From: Allosediminivita pacifica
GTDB taxonomy: Bacteria > Pseudomonadota > Alphaproteobacteria > Rhodobacterales > Rhodobacteraceae
DNA: 64,000 nucleotides
NCBI RefSeq assembly: GCF_003054175.1
Contig: NZ_QBKN01000009.1
Coordinates: forward strand, 1 to 64,000
Reading direction: 5' to 3'
In this document: one piece after another, positions 27,804 through 37,246 of the stretch
Layout: every line of letters begins with the position of its first letter
How positions within the stretch are numbered: position 1 is the first letter of the stretch
The notes under the pieces: model-generated
Told to the model about the DNA's origin: nothing
What the model saw: the letters and a program-made list of their open reading frames with translations, nothing else
Databases searched by the model: none
Program-made: the position numbers and the translations under genes

Positions 27804-29024
27804 ATGACCACGCTCAGCGACCCGCCAAGCGAGTCGTTTCAGCTATCGCAGCTGATCAACGACACCCGGTACCGGTCCTACACCTTCCAGTTCATTGCGC
27901 TGCTGCTGCTGATCGCGGCTATCGCGTATCTCGGTTCGAACCTCGCGACCAACCTCCGCGAGGCGGGGCTCAACATCTCGTGGGGCTTCCTGGGCGACTC
28001 GTCGAACTACGACATCAACATGACCCTGATCGAATACGACAGCCAGTCGACGCACCTGCGCGCGGCGATCGTTGGGGTCCTGAACACGCTGCTGGTCTCG
28101 TTCCTGGCTTGCCTGACCGCGACGATCATCGGCGTGGCGGCGGGCGTGCTGCGGTTGTCGAACAACTGGCTGATTGCACGGCTCATGTCGGCCTACGTCG
28201 AGGCCTTCCGCAACGTGCCGGTACTGATCTGGATCCTGATCATCTACACGATCATGACCGCGGTGCTGCCCACGGCACGCAATTACCTGGGCGAGGACCC
28301 CGAGTCGGACCTGATCCTGGGCATGTTCGCCTTCACCAACCGTGGGGTCTATATCCCCAAGCCGGTCTTCACGCCGCTGGGCTGGGTTGTCTTTGCGATC
28401 TTCGTGGCCTCGGTCATTGGCGTCTTCGCCTACCGCCGCTACGCGACCAAACTGCTTTACGACACGGGCAAGCTGCTGCCCATGGGTTGGCCTTCGCTGG
28501 TCATCCTGATCGTGCCGGCGGTGGTCTTCTATTTCCTGCTCGGCATGCCGATCTCGCTCGACCGGCCCGACCCGCTGGCAAACCGCTTCAACCTTCAGGG
28601 CGGCGTGTCGATCCTGGGGTCGCTGATCGCGCTGTGGTTCGCACTGGCGATCTACACCGGCGCCTTCATCGCCGAGAACGTGCGCGCGGGCATCCTGTCG
28701 GTCAGCAAGGGCCAGACCGAGGCCGCCGCGGCACTGGGCCTGCGCCCCAACCGCATCATGAACATGGTGATCCTGCCGCAGGCGCTGCGGGTGATCATCC
28801 CGCCGCTGATCTCTCACTACCTGAACATCACCAAGAACAGTTCGCTGGCCATTGCCGTGGGGTACATGGACCTTACAGGTACGCTGGGCGGCATCACGCT
28901 GAACCAGACAGGCCGCGCGATCGAATGCATCCTGCTGCTGATGCTGTTCTACCTGACGATCTCGCTTTCGATCTCGGCGGTGATGAACGTCTACAACAAC
29001 GCCATCAAGCTGAAGGAGCGCTGA
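27804..29024 (+). CDS. aapQ: General L-amino-acid ABC transporter permease AapQ
   Basis: 406 residues, longer than most HisQM permeases because of extra N-terminal and central membrane segments, as in AapQ/BztB. The EAA loop reads EAAAALGLRPNRIMNMVILPQALRVIIPPL (cited as AAAALGLRPNRIMNMVILPQA), the contact with the ATPase. An early segment has SAYVEAFRNVPVLIWIL, the start of the transmembrane domain. One base separates its stop from the aapM ATG at 29026. Confidence 0.93.
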   Translation: MTTLSDPPSESFQLSQLINDTRYRSYTFQFIALLLLIAAIAYLGSNLATNLREAGLNISWGFLGDSSNYDINMTLIEYDSQSTHLRAAIVGVLNTLLVSFLACLTATIIGVAAGVLRLSNNWLIARLMSAYVEAFRNVPVLIWILIIYTIMTAVLPTARNYLGEDPESDLILGMFAFTNRGVYIPKPVFTPLGWVVFAIFVASVIGVFAYRRYATKLLYDTGKLLPMGWPSLVILIVPAVVFYFLLGMPISLDRPDPLANRFNLQGGVSILGSLIALWFALAIYTGAFIAENVRAGILSVSKGQTEAAAALGLRPNRIMNMVILPQALRVIIPPLISHYLNITKNSSLAIAVGYMDLTGTLGGITLNQTGRAIECILLLMLFYLTISLSISAVMNVYNNAIKLKER

Positions 29025-29025
29025 C

Positions 29026-30318
29026 ATGTCCGACATGCACGAGCACTCCGTCGCCTACGTCCGGGACAGCATGCTGGAGCAGCAGCCGGCCCCGGTCACC
29101 GAAACCGGGCTGGTCAAGTGGACCCGGACCAATCTCTTCTCGACCATCCCCAACACGATCCTGACGCTGGTGGCGCTCTACGCGCTGATCTGGCTGATCT
29201 GGTCGGTCTTCCCGTGGTTCGCCAACGGCGTCTGGGATGCCTCGTCGATCCGCGACTGCCGCGAAATGCTGCAGGGGCAGACGGGGGGGTGCTTCGCTGT
29301 GCTGGCCGAACGCTGGAACCAGCTTCTTTTCGGGTTCCAGTACCCGAGCGAGCTCTACTGGCGCCCGGCGCTGGCCTTCATACTGCTCTTCGTCGCCATC
29401 GCGCCGGTGCTTTTCTTCCAGTACCTGCCCAGCAAGATGCTGGTCTTCACCGCGCTTTACCCGTTCCTCGCGTATTTCCTGATATGGGGCGGCAGCATCC
29501 TTGCCCCGATCTTCGCGATGGTGGGACTGGCCGCAGGCTACCTCGTCTACCAGCGGTTCGTGGCCAAGAGCTTTGCCATGGGGTTCTTCGGCGGCGTGAT
29601 CGTCGCCCTCGTCGCTCTGTGGATACTGACCTCGATCCCCGTCGACGGCATCCTTGCCATGCAGCAGGTGGAATCGCGCCAGATCGGGGGCTTCATGCTC
29701 AACCTGATCCTGGGCACCGTCTGCGTATCGCTCTCGATCCCCATCGGCATCGCCCTGGCGCTGGGACGGCAGTCTTCCTTGCCGATCATCAAGTGGATCT
29801 GCGTGGTCTTCATCGAGTTCATCCGCGGCGTGCCGCTGATCACCCTGCTCTTCGTGGCAAACGTGGTGCTGGCCTACTTCCTGCCGCCGGGCTCGAACTT
29901 CGACCTGATCATCCGGGTGATCATCATGATCACGGCCTTCGCCTCGGCCTATATCGCCGAGGTGATCCGCGGGGGCCTCGCCGCCCTGCCGCGCGGCCAG
30001 TACGAGGCGGCGGACAGCCTCGGGCTCGACTACGCCCAGGCGATGCGGCTGATCATCCTGCCGCAGGCGCTCAAGATCTCGATCCCGGGGATCGTGAACG
30101 TGGCCGTGGGGCTCTTCAAGGACACCACACTCGTCTCGATCATCTCGATGTTCGACCTCGTGGGCATGATCCGCGGGCCGATCCTCGCCTCGACCGAATG
30201 GAACGGCGTCTACTGGGAGCTCTGGGCCTTTGCCGCCGCGCTCTTCTTCGTCGTCTGCTTCGGCATCTCGAAATACTCGCAGTGGCTCGAGCGGCAGCTC
30301 ACCACCGATCATCGCTAA
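29026..30318 (+). CDS. aapM: General L-amino-acid ABC transporter permease AapM
   Basis: 430 residues with about eight membrane segments. It pairs with AapQ: VFIEFIRGVPLITLLFVANV opens the conserved permease domain and ADSLGLDYAQAMRLIILPQALKISIPGI carries the EAA loop (cited as LGLDYAQAMRLIILPQAL). The N-terminal ~40 residues are soluble. An AAP/BZT-type importer needs both permeases plus AapP; all are here in order. Confidence 0.93.
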   Translation: MSDMHEHSVAYVRDSMLEQQPAPVTETGLVKWTRTNLFSTIPNTILTLVALYALIWLIWSVFPWFANGVWDASSIRDCREMLQGQTGGCFAVLAERWNQLLFGFQYPSELYWRPALAFILLFVAIAPVLFFQYLPSKMLVFTALYPFLAYFLIWGGSILAPIFAMVGLAAGYLVYQRFVAKSFAMGFFGGVIVALVALWILTSIPVDGILAMQQVESRQIGGFMLNLILGTVCVSLSIPIGIALALGRQSSLPIIKWICVVFIEFIRGVPLITLLFVANVVLAYFLPPGSNFDLIIRVIIMITAFASAYIAEVIRGGLAALPRGQYEAADSLGLDYAQAMRLIILPQALKISIPGIVNVAVGLFKDTTLVSIISMFDLVGMIRGPILASTEWNGVYWELWAFAAALFFVVCFGISKYSQWLERQLTTDHR

Positions 30319-30332
30319 CGGAGGCCTGATCC

Positions 30333-31124
<792 letters not shown>

Positions 31125-31130
31125 TCTTTC

Positions 31131-31162
31131 CGGTCCTCCGGGTTGGCCGGGGGACCGCCTTT
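31131..31162 (+). terminator. Terminator-like hairpin after aapP
   Basis: CGGTCCTCCGG (31131-31141) pairs with CCGGGGGACCG (31147-31157), one G-U pair, 5-base loop, followed by CCTTTC. The T-run is weak, and the next gene starts only 20 bases beyond. Confidence 0.55.
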
Positions 31163-31176
31163 CGGAGGGCATTGCC

Positions 31177-31569
31177 GTGGCCGGACCTGACTTCGGCTTT
31201 CCGTTCACCTGGTTCCGCTCGCCGCTTTCGGGCGACGTGTTCCAGAATACTGCCCCCGACTATTCCTCCACCGACATCGCCGGAAACATCGAGATCGAGC
31301 GTCGCATCACGCGCGAAGTGGCGAGCTACGGCAACCAGTTGGGCACGATCCTCGACGCGCTCATGGTGCTGGCGAAAGATGCGGACCGGGATGACCCTGC
31401 CATCGCCGAGCTTTTCCGCCTGATAGATGCGGTGGACGCCGTGAAGCAGGCCGAGGGCCAGAGCGCGGGCGAGCGCGCCCGTGACGCACTCGACAGCCTT
31501 CGCAAGACCGATCGCGCCGCCTATGCCGCCCTTGTACGCGGATTGCGGGCCGAGGGTGACGAGGCCTGA
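31177..31569 (+). CDS. Small protein of unknown function (130 aa), GTG start
   Basis: Start is a GTG at 31177 preceded by CGGAGGGCATTGCC, a good ribosome site. The protein begins MAGPDFGFPFTWFRSPLSGDVFQN, aromatic and Gly/Pro-rich, and then becomes helical and charged (ERRITREVASYGNQLGTILDALMVLAK; ARDALDSLRKTDRAAYAALVRGL). No signal peptide or membrane segment is seen. I do not recognise a family. It lies directly after the aap operon and may be read through from it. Confidence 0.6.
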   Translation: MAGPDFGFPFTWFRSPLSGDVFQNTAPDYSSTDIAGNIEIERRITREVASYGNQLGTILDALMVLAKDADRDDPAIAELFRLIDAVDAVKQAEGQSAGERARDALDSLRKTDRAAYAALVRGLRAEGDEA

Positions 31570-31591
31570 AAGGCGCCACGAGCCCCCAAAT

Positions 31592-31632
31592 ACAACGCGT
31601 CGGGGGCGGCGTTACAACGCTCGCGACAACGC
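31592..31632. promoter_or_regulatory. Three direct repeats of ACAACGC upstream of a secreted-protein gene
   Basis: ACAACGC occurs at 31592-31598, 31614-31620 and 31626-31632, with a related ACAACCC at 31638. The last spacings are 12 bases, about one helical turn, which would fit tandem binding of a dimeric regulator. It is upstream of the gene at 31758. No regulator is assigned. Confidence 0.35.
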
Positions 31633-31757
31633 TTGCCACAACCCCGTAGGAGCAGAACCGCGCCAGCCGAGGCCCCGCCGCGCGGACCACGCGTTCCGCG
31701 GCAGCCCCTGGCGTTAGCACCGGCCCAAGCGGGCCACTGATCCGAAAGGCATTTTCT

Positions 31758-32105
31758 ATGAAGTTCATTTCCCTGATCGCCGCCGGCCTGCTCGGCGCTT
31801 TTGCCACGACAGCCGCCGCCGATGGCCACCTGCTGGCCGACGAGGCAGGCATGACGCTCTACACCTTCGACAACGACGGCGAGAACGTCAGCAACTGTTC
31901 CGGGGGCTGTGCCCGCAGCTGGCCGCCCTACCTGGCCGAGGACGGCGCTGCGGCGCACGACGGTCTCGGCGTTTTCCAGCGGGCCGATGGTCGCGCGCAG
32001 TGGGCCTACGAGGGCCAGCCGCTCTACTACTGGCAGGGCGACAGCCGACCGGGGCAGGCAAACGGTGACGGCGTCGGCGGCGTCTGGCACGTGGTCGAAC
32101 GCTGA
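31758..32105 (+). CDS. Exported lipoprotein_15-type repeat protein (COG4315-like)
   Basis: 115 residues with signal peptide MKFISLIAAGLLGAFATTAAA (cleavage near residue 21). The mature protein has two copies of the family's repeat: GMTLYTFDNDGENVSNCSGGCARSWPP and QPLYYWQGDSRPGQANGDGVGGVWHVV (key parts MTLYTFDND, CSGGCARSWPP, PLYYWQGDS). This family is exported and of unknown function, often found near redox or stress genes. AAAGGC precedes the ATG. A tiny Cys-containing frame follows at 32133. Confidence 0.85.
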   Translation: MKFISLIAAGLLGAFATTAAADGHLLADEAGMTLYTFDNDGENVSNCSGGCARSWPPYLAEDGAAAHDGLGVFQRADGRAQWAYEGQPLYYWQGDSRPGQANGDGVGGVWHVVER

Positions 32106-32132
32106 GCGCGGCCTACGGAAAGGATCCCCGAC

Positions 32133-32288
32133 ATGATGTTCGCAACAGTCATCGCCGCGGCCACGCTCTCGATGGGCGAGCCTGCAACAAAGGCGCCCCG
32201 CCCGGAGGCGCCGCGCGGCACCGTCGCTGCAGAAAGCGCCGGCCCGGCGGCCATGGTGCCCTGCTACACCTGCGACAGGGGACGGTAG
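32133..32288 (+). CDS. Possible small protein with CxxC (51 aa)
   Basis: ATG at 32133 after GGAAAGGATCCCCGAC gives MMFATVIAAATLSMGEPATK, then a Pro/Ala-rich segment, ending CYTCDRGR. The N-terminus resembles a short signal sequence and the end holds a C-x2-C pair. It is 27 bases after the lipoprotein_15 gene, so co-transcription is likely. No homologue is known to me; it may be a chance frame. The stretch 32289-32504 after it has hairpins (12-bp stem 32346-32357 / 32364-32375) and no gene. Confidence 0.4.
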   Translation: MMFATVIAAATLSMGEPATKAPRPEAPRGTVAAESAGPAAMVPCYTCDRGR

Positions 32289-32504
32289 GGCCCGCATTCC
32301 GTGGCGCCGGGCCATCTTTCGAATTGCTTTCCGGCGCTCGCGGCGACCGGGTCCGGGCCCCCACCCGGGCCCGGTCCTCTCACGCGGGATCGCGTTTGCG
32401 TGAGAATGCGGAATTTTTCCGGATCACGCGAAACTCCCCCGCCGTGGCTTCGTGACTAAGGGCATGCCGGCCAGAAGGTCGGTGCGCAGCCAAAGGAGTT
32501 TCCA

Positions 32505-32918
32505 ATGCGTATCCTGTTGACCGCTTCCATTATCGCAGCGTCCGCCACCGCGGCCTTCGCTGAATCCCATTCCATGACCCCGATGGTCGAGGCCTCGGAC
32601 CAGTCCGTCGAAAACGGCGTCGTCAGCGCCGACATGGTCACTGCCAATGCCAACGGCTGGCTCGTCGTCCACCGCACCGATTCGGAGATGGCCCCGGGCC
32701 CCGTCGTCGGTCATGCACCGCTGCGCGCCGGCGAGAACACCGACGTCGCCGCCATCCTGACCGAAGACGTCGCGTCCGGCGACATGCTGATGCTCATGGT
32801 GCACTCGGAAGAGGGCGGCATGGAAACCGGCATCTTCGAATACACGCTGGGCGCCAGCGAGGACGGCCCGATCCGCATGGACGGTGACCTTGTGATGACC
32901 ACGATCACCGCGGAATGA
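32505..32918 (+). CDS. Exported protein with DUF7282-like domain
   Basis: 137 residues with signal peptide MRILLTASIIAASATAAFA. The mature part reads SVENGVVSADMVTANANGWLVVHR, PGPVVGHAPLRAGENTDVAAIL, MLMLMVHSEEGGMETGIFEYT: the pattern of a small beta-sandwich domain called DUF7282, found in archaeal and bacterial surface proteins. The mature protein is acidic and Met-rich, which could suit metal binding, but this is inference. AAAGGAGTTTCCA precedes the ATG at 32505. Confidence 0.65.
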   Translation: MRILLTASIIAASATAAFAESHSMTPMVEASDQSVENGVVSADMVTANANGWLVVHRTDSEMAPGPVVGHAPLRAGENTDVAAILTEDVASGDMLMLMVHSEEGGMETGIFEYTLGASEDGPIRMDGDLVMTTITAE

Positions 32919-32945
32919 TCGGTTGACCCGGCCCCACCCGGGTCT

Positions 32946-33431
32946 TCAGATCAGTTCGCGCGGGACCACGAAGTCCCGCGCGACACCACTTCCGGGGCGC
33001 AGGGCGCCCCAGTCGTCGATTTCGAACTCGGCGACAAGCGTGGCGCAGGTCGGATAGTCTTCGAAGCGAGGATGGTCCGGATCACTGGCCAGCAGCTCGT
33101 GGGCGAAGACGCAGATGCCGGGGTTGTGCCCGATCATCAGGACCGTCTCGCCACTCGCATCCTTCAGGCAATCCAGCATCGCACGCGGCTCGGCATTGTA
33201 GAGCACCGCTTCGAAGCGCGGCTCGGCGGAGGCGCCCAGCAGGCCCAGCGTCTCGCGCGTGCGTACCGAGGTCGAGCAAAGGATCTCGTCCGGGCTCAGC
33301 CCCTTGCGAGCCAGCCAGTAGCCGATGGCCTCGGCCGAGCGCTGGCCGCGTTTGTTGAGAGGGCGGTCGTGATCCTCGAGCCCGAGGGACCAGTCGGATT
33401 TCGCGTGGCGCATGAGAATGAGGCGTTTCAT
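32946..33431 (-). CDS. sixA: Phosphohistidine phosphatase SixA-like
   Basis: 161 residues starting MKRLILMRHAKSDWSLGLEDHDRPLNKRG. The RHA(K)S motif at residues 8-11 has the catalytic His, and a second His lies in MIGHNPGICVFAHEL, typical of the short histidine-phosphatase branch. SixA removes phosphate from His-containing phosphotransfer proteins such as NPr in E. coli. It lies downstream of argB on the same strand with a ~50-base gap. Confidence 0.85.
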   Translation of the reverse strand: MKRLILMRHAKSDWSLGLEDHDRPLNKRGQRSAEAIGYWLARKGLSPDEILCSTSVRTRETLGLLGASAEPRFEAVLYNAEPRAMLDCLKDASGETVLMIGHNPGICVFAHELLASDPDHPRFEDYPTCATLVAEFEIDDWGALRPGSGVARDFVVPRELI

Positions 33432-33479
33432 GCGCCCACCTTTCCAGAAGGCCGCCCGATCTCAAAGCTTTAGGAGCCG

Positions 33480-34352
33480 TCAGCGGCCGAGCGGTGGTCG
33501 ATCTGCCGAGCGGATGAGCGAGCCGGAGCCGTGTTCGGTGAAAAGCTCGAGCAGGCAGGCGTTGGGCACGCGTCCGTCGATGATCACCACGCCGCGCACG
33601 CCGTCCTCGATCGCCTTCAGCGCAGTCTCGGTCTTGGGGATCATCCCGCCCGAGATCACGCCCTCGTCCGTGAGGTGACGCACCTCCTGCGGGGTGAGCT
33701 CGGTCATGACCTCGCCCGACTGGTTCTTCACGCCCGAAACGTCGGTCAGCAGCATCAGGCGATCAGCCTTGAGCGCGCCCGCGATGGCGCCCGCGGCGGT
33801 ATCGCCGTTGACGTTGAAGGTCTCGTTCGGGCCACGCCCGGTGGCGACGGGGGCGACCACGGGAATGATCCCCGCACCGAAGAGATCGTGCAGCACCTGT
33901 GGATTCATCTGTACCGGCTTGCCGACGAAGCCCAGCTCGGGGTCGTCCGCCTCGCAGACCATGAGATCGTCGTCCTTGCCCGACAGGCCCACGGCGCGGC
34001 CGCCCTGGTCCATGATCGCCTGCACGATGCGCTTGTTGACGAGACCGGTCAGCACCATCTCCACCACCTCGACGGTGGCCTGGTCGGTGACGCGCTTGCC
34101 GCGCACGAAGTTCGATTCGATCCCGAGCTTGCCGAGCATCTCGTTGATCATGGGGCCGCCGCCGTGGACGACCACCGGGTTGATGCCCACCTGGCGCATC
34201 AGCACGATGTCTCGCGCAAATTCGGCCATGGCCTGCGCGTCGCCCATGGCGTTGCCGCCGAACTTCACCACCACGATGGCGCCCGAGTAGCGCTGCAGGT
34301 TGGGCAGCGCCTCGGAGAGGGTGCGGGCGGTGACGATCCAGTCTCGGTTCAT
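33480..34352 (-). CDS. argB: Acetylglutamate kinase
   Basis: 290 residues from the ATG at 34352 ([17 protein letters not shown]); a start at 34367 would add MRSQD. Conserved parts: [38 protein letters not shown] and [15 protein letters not shown]. It phosphorylates N-acetylglutamate in arginine synthesis. The N-terminal helix indicates the hexameric, arginine-inhibited form. engB lies upstream with a 67-base gap. Confidence 0.95.
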   Translation of the reverse strand: MNRDWIVTARTLSEALPNLQRYSGAIVVVKFGGNAMGDAQAMAEFARDIVLMRQVGINPVVVHGGGPMINEMLGKLGIESNFVRGKRVTDQATVEVVEMVLTGLVNKRIVQAIMDQGGRAVGLSGKDDDLMVCEADDPELGFVGKPVQMNPQVLHDLFGAGIIPVVAPVATGRGPNETFNVNGDTAAGAIAGALKADRLMLLTDVSGVKNQSGEVMTELTPQEVRHLTDEGVISGGMIPKTETALKAIEDGVRGVVIIDGRVPNACLLELFTEHGSGSLIRSADRPPLGR

Positions 34353-34419
34353 GTCTTGCGATCTCATCCTCGGTCCTCGTGCGGGTGCGGGCGATCCTGC
34401 CGGAAGGGCGCCTGAAAGG

Positions 34420-35073
34420 CTAGGCGAGGGTGGCGATGATCGCGCGAAGCGTGGCGATCCCGTCGCCCGTCTCGGAGCTGGTCACGACGATCTCGGGATA
34501 GGCGGCGGGGTGCTTGCCGAGCTTCTCGCGCACCTGCGCCAGCACCGGCTCGCGGTCCTTGGCCTTGACCTTGTCCTGCTTGGTCAGCACCGCCTGGAAG
34601 GGCACGGCCGAGCGGTCGAGCAGGGTCATGATCTCGTCGTCGACCTCCTTGATGCCGTGGCGGTGATCCACGAGCACGAAGGCGCGGCGCAGCGAGGCAC
34701 GCCCGGCGAGATAGGTCTTCAGAAGCGCCTGCCATTCCTGCACCTTCGACACCGGCGCATTGGCAAAGCCGTAGCCCGGCAGGTCGACGATGTAATGACT
34801 GTCCGCGGCGGCGAAGTAGTTGATTTCCTGCGTGCGGCCGGGCGTGTTCGACGCCCGTGCCAGCCCCTTGCGACCCGTCAGGGCGTTGATCAGGCTCGAC
34901 TTGCCGACGTTCGACCGGCCGGCAAAGCAGATCTCGGTGCGGTCGTCCGGCGGCAGGCCGGACATGGCCACGACGCCCTTCACGAAATCCACGGGCCCGA
35001 GGAACAGCTTGCGGCCCGCCTCGCGGGCCGCGTCCTCGGGATCCGGGGCGATGGGGAAGGGAAGCTGGTTCAT
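34420..35073 (-). CDS. engB: Ribosome-assembly GTPase EngB (YihA/YsxC)
   Basis: 217 residues. G1 GRSNVGKS at 52-59, G2 threonine in [13 protein letters not shown]3 DLPGYG, G4 TKQDK. EngB is an essential small GTPase needed for late 50S assembly. The N-terminal ~25 residues are longer than in E. coli. It sits 16 bases downstream of yidC. Alphaproteobacterial genomes commonly place yidC, engB and argB together. Confidence 0.95.
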   Translation of the reverse strand: MNQLPFPIAPDPEDAAREAGRKLFLGPVDFVKGVVAMSGLPPDDRTEICFAGRSNVGKSSLINALTGRKGLARASNTPGRTQEINYFAAADSHYIVDLPGYGFANAPVSKVQEWQALLKTYLAGRASLRRAFVLVDHRHGIKEVDDEIMTLLDRSAVPFQAVLTKQDKVKAKDREPVLAQVREKLGKHPAAYPEIVVTSSETGDGIATLRAIIATLA

Positions 35074-35089
35074 GTGAGGGTCACCGGCG

Positions 35090-36928
35090 TCAGGACTTGT
35101 CGTCCTGCGCCTTCTCCTTGCGTCCGAAGCCCGACTTGATGTTGCCGAGGATGTCCGGCTTGTACCCTTGGCTGCGCATGATCGTGTACTGCTGGATGAA
35201 CGTGATGGTGTTGTTCGAGATCCAGTAGACCACCAGGCCGCTCGCGAAGCTGCCCAGCATGAACATGAAAACCCAGGGCATCCAGGCGAAGATCATCGCC
35301 TGCGTGGGCTCGGTCGGGGCCGGGTTCAGCTTCTGCTGCAGGTACATCGACACGCCCAGCAGGATCGGCAGGATGCCGATGAAGATCGTCGCCATCAGCG
35401 TGCCCGGATCGGGCGCGCCCCAGGGCAGCGCCCCGAAGAGGTTGTAGATCGACGTCGGGTCCGGCGACGACAGGTCGTTGAACGGCCCGAAGAAGTTGGC
35501 GTGGCGCAGCTCGATCGTGACGAAGATCACCTTGTAGAGCGAGAAGAAGATCGGGATCTGCATCAGGATCGGCAGGCAGCCCGAGGCCGGGTTCACCTTG
35601 TTCTTCTTGTAGAGCTCCATCATGCCCTGCTGGAGCTTCTGGCGGTCGTCGCCGGCCTGCTCCTTGAGCTTCTCCATCTCGGGCTGAAGTTCCTTCATCT
35701 TCGCCATCGAGACGTAGGACTTGTAGGCCAGCGGGAAGAGCAGGGCCTTGATGCCGAGCGTCAGCACGATGATCGCGACACCCATGTTGCCGATCAGGTT
35801 GTTGAGGAAGTGCAGCACCGCGAAGATCGGCTTGGTCAGGAAGAAGAACCAGCCCCAGTCGATGGCGTCGACGAAACGGTCGATGCCGTTCTGCTGGTAG
35901 TCGCGGATCGTGTCCCATTCCTTGGCGCCCGCGAACAGCTGCGTGGTGCTTTCGGCGGTCTCGCCGGGGGCGATGGTCAGCGTGCGTTGCACCGCCTCGG
36001 TCTGATAGATGTTGCGGCGCTCGTCGTACTTGGCGGTCTGCTTGAAGGGGCTGCCGGGGTTGGGGACCAGCGTCGTCATCCAGTAATGGTCGGTGAAGCC
36101 GATCCAGCCGTTCTCGGTCACCTGCGTGACCTCGGCGCGGGCACCCTCGGTGGCCGAGACCTCGAAATCGGTCATGTCGTCGTAGCCGTACTCGGAGAGC
36201 TCCCCGTCGGCCATGGCGATCAAGCCTTCATGCAGGATGAAGAAGTTCTTGAGGTTCTGCGGCTCGCCGTGGCGGGCGACGATGCCGTAGGGCGCCGCCG
36301 AGACGGTCGCGTCCGATGTGTTCTCGACGGACTGCGTGACGGTGAACATGTAGTTCTCGTCGACCGAGATCTCGCGGCGGAAGGTCAGGCCTGCGGGGCT
36401 CTGCCATTCCAGCGTGACGGGGCTTTCGGTCGTCAGCGTCTCGCCTTCGGCGATTTCCCAGGCGGTGTTGGCGCCGGGCACCGCGTCGAGCCCCAGGCCC
36501 GAACCGGGGGCCCAGCCGTAGAGCGCGTAGTAGGGGTTGTCGCTGCCCACCGGGGAAAGGATCTGCACGATGGGCGAATCCGGATCGACCTCGACGTTGT
36601 AGTCCTTGAGCCGCAGGTCATCGAGCCGCCCGCCGGTGAGCGAGATGGAGCCCTCGATGCGCGGGGTGTCGATCTGCAGGCGGGGCGCCTCGGTCGTCGC
36701 CGCGGGGCTGCCGGCCTCGGTGTTGGCGGCGATATCGCTGCCGCCGGGATCGGGGGCCGTGCCGGGCGCGGAAGCCACGCCATCGCCGTTCTCGGCGGTG
36801 GCAGTCTCGCTGAGGGTTTCCTGCTCCTGGGGCGCCTGCTCCGGCGGCGGGAACAGAACAAACCAGATCAGGATCACCACGAAGCTCAGAGCGGTGGCGA
36901 GCAGGAGGTTCTTGTTCTGACTGTCCAT
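35090..36928 (-). CDS. yidC: Membrane protein insertase YidC
   Basis: 612 residues. N-terminal anchor KNLLLATALSFVVILIWFVLFPPP, a Pro/Ala/Thr-rich linker, a periplasmic beta domain of about residues 70-340, then five membrane segments of the Oxa1 core with GWFFFLTKPIFAVLHFLNN, KMKELQPEMEKLKEQAGDDRQKLQQGMMELY (coiled cytoplasmic loop) and FMFMLGSFASGLVVYWISNN. It inserts and folds inner-membrane proteins alone or with SecYEG. rpmH, rnpA and yidD, usually just upstream, lie 7 kb away here. Confidence 0.97.
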   Translation of the reverse strand: MDSQNKNLLLATALSFVVILIWFVLFPPPEQAPQEQETLSETATAENGDGVASAPGTAPDPGGSDIAANTEAGSPAATTEAPRLQIDTPRIEGSISLTGGRLDDLRLKDYNVEVDPDSPIVQILSPVGSDNPYYALYGWAPGSGLGLDAVPGANTAWEIAEGETLTTESPVTLEWQSPAGLTFRREISVDENYMFTVTQSVENTSDATVSAAPYGIVARHGEPQNLKNFFILHEGLIAMADGELSEYGYDDMTDFEVSATEGARAEVTQVTENGWIGFTDHYWMTTLVPNPGSPFKQTAKYDERRNIYQTEAVQRTLTIAPGETAESTTQLFAGAKEWDTIRDYQQNGIDRFVDAIDWGWFFFLTKPIFAVLHFLNNLIGNMGVAIIVLTLGIKALLFPLAYKSYVSMAKMKELQPEMEKLKEQAGDDRQKLQQGMMELYKKNKVNPASGCLPILMQIPIFFSLYKVIFVTIELRHANFFGPFNDLSSPDPTSIYNLFGALPWGAPDPGTLMATIFIGILPILLGVSMYLQQKLNPAPTEPTQAMIFAWMPWVFMFMLGSFASGLVVYWISNNTITFIQQYTIMRSQGYKPDILGNIKSGFGRKEKAQDDKS

Positions 36929-37246
36929 GAGCGCGGCGTGCCTTTCCTGTCACATCAGCCCGCGTTCAACAGTTCGGACACCCAAAGGTCAAGCGGATTC
37001 CCCGTGAATGCAGGGCGGGACAGTGCCGCGGGCCCCCGCGGGCGGTCCTTTGCCATGCCGCGCGGGGACGGAGCGGCCCGTCCGGCAGATCGGCAACGGG
37101 TCGGGGGCGCATGCGCTCCGGCCGCGCGGCCGAGAAATCGATGCGCTGCGGTTTCGCTGCGAGGTGGGTCGGGCGATCGCATGCACGCGGGTTGAAGGGG
37201 CGCTCCGAGGGGTGCCGGAACGGCCCGGGCGCCGCACCGGGTGTTG
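36929..37246. other. Gene-free gap upstream of yidC
   Basis: About 318 bases, GC-rich. Frames crossing it are continuations of antisense shadows and none has a ribosome site. It must hold the yidC promoter, but no clear element stands out. Confidence 0.5.

Noticed and set aside
35168-37195. 675-codon plus-strand frame opposite yidC
   Set aside because: Shadow of yidC; composition is typical of antisense in high-GC DNA and there is no ribosome site.
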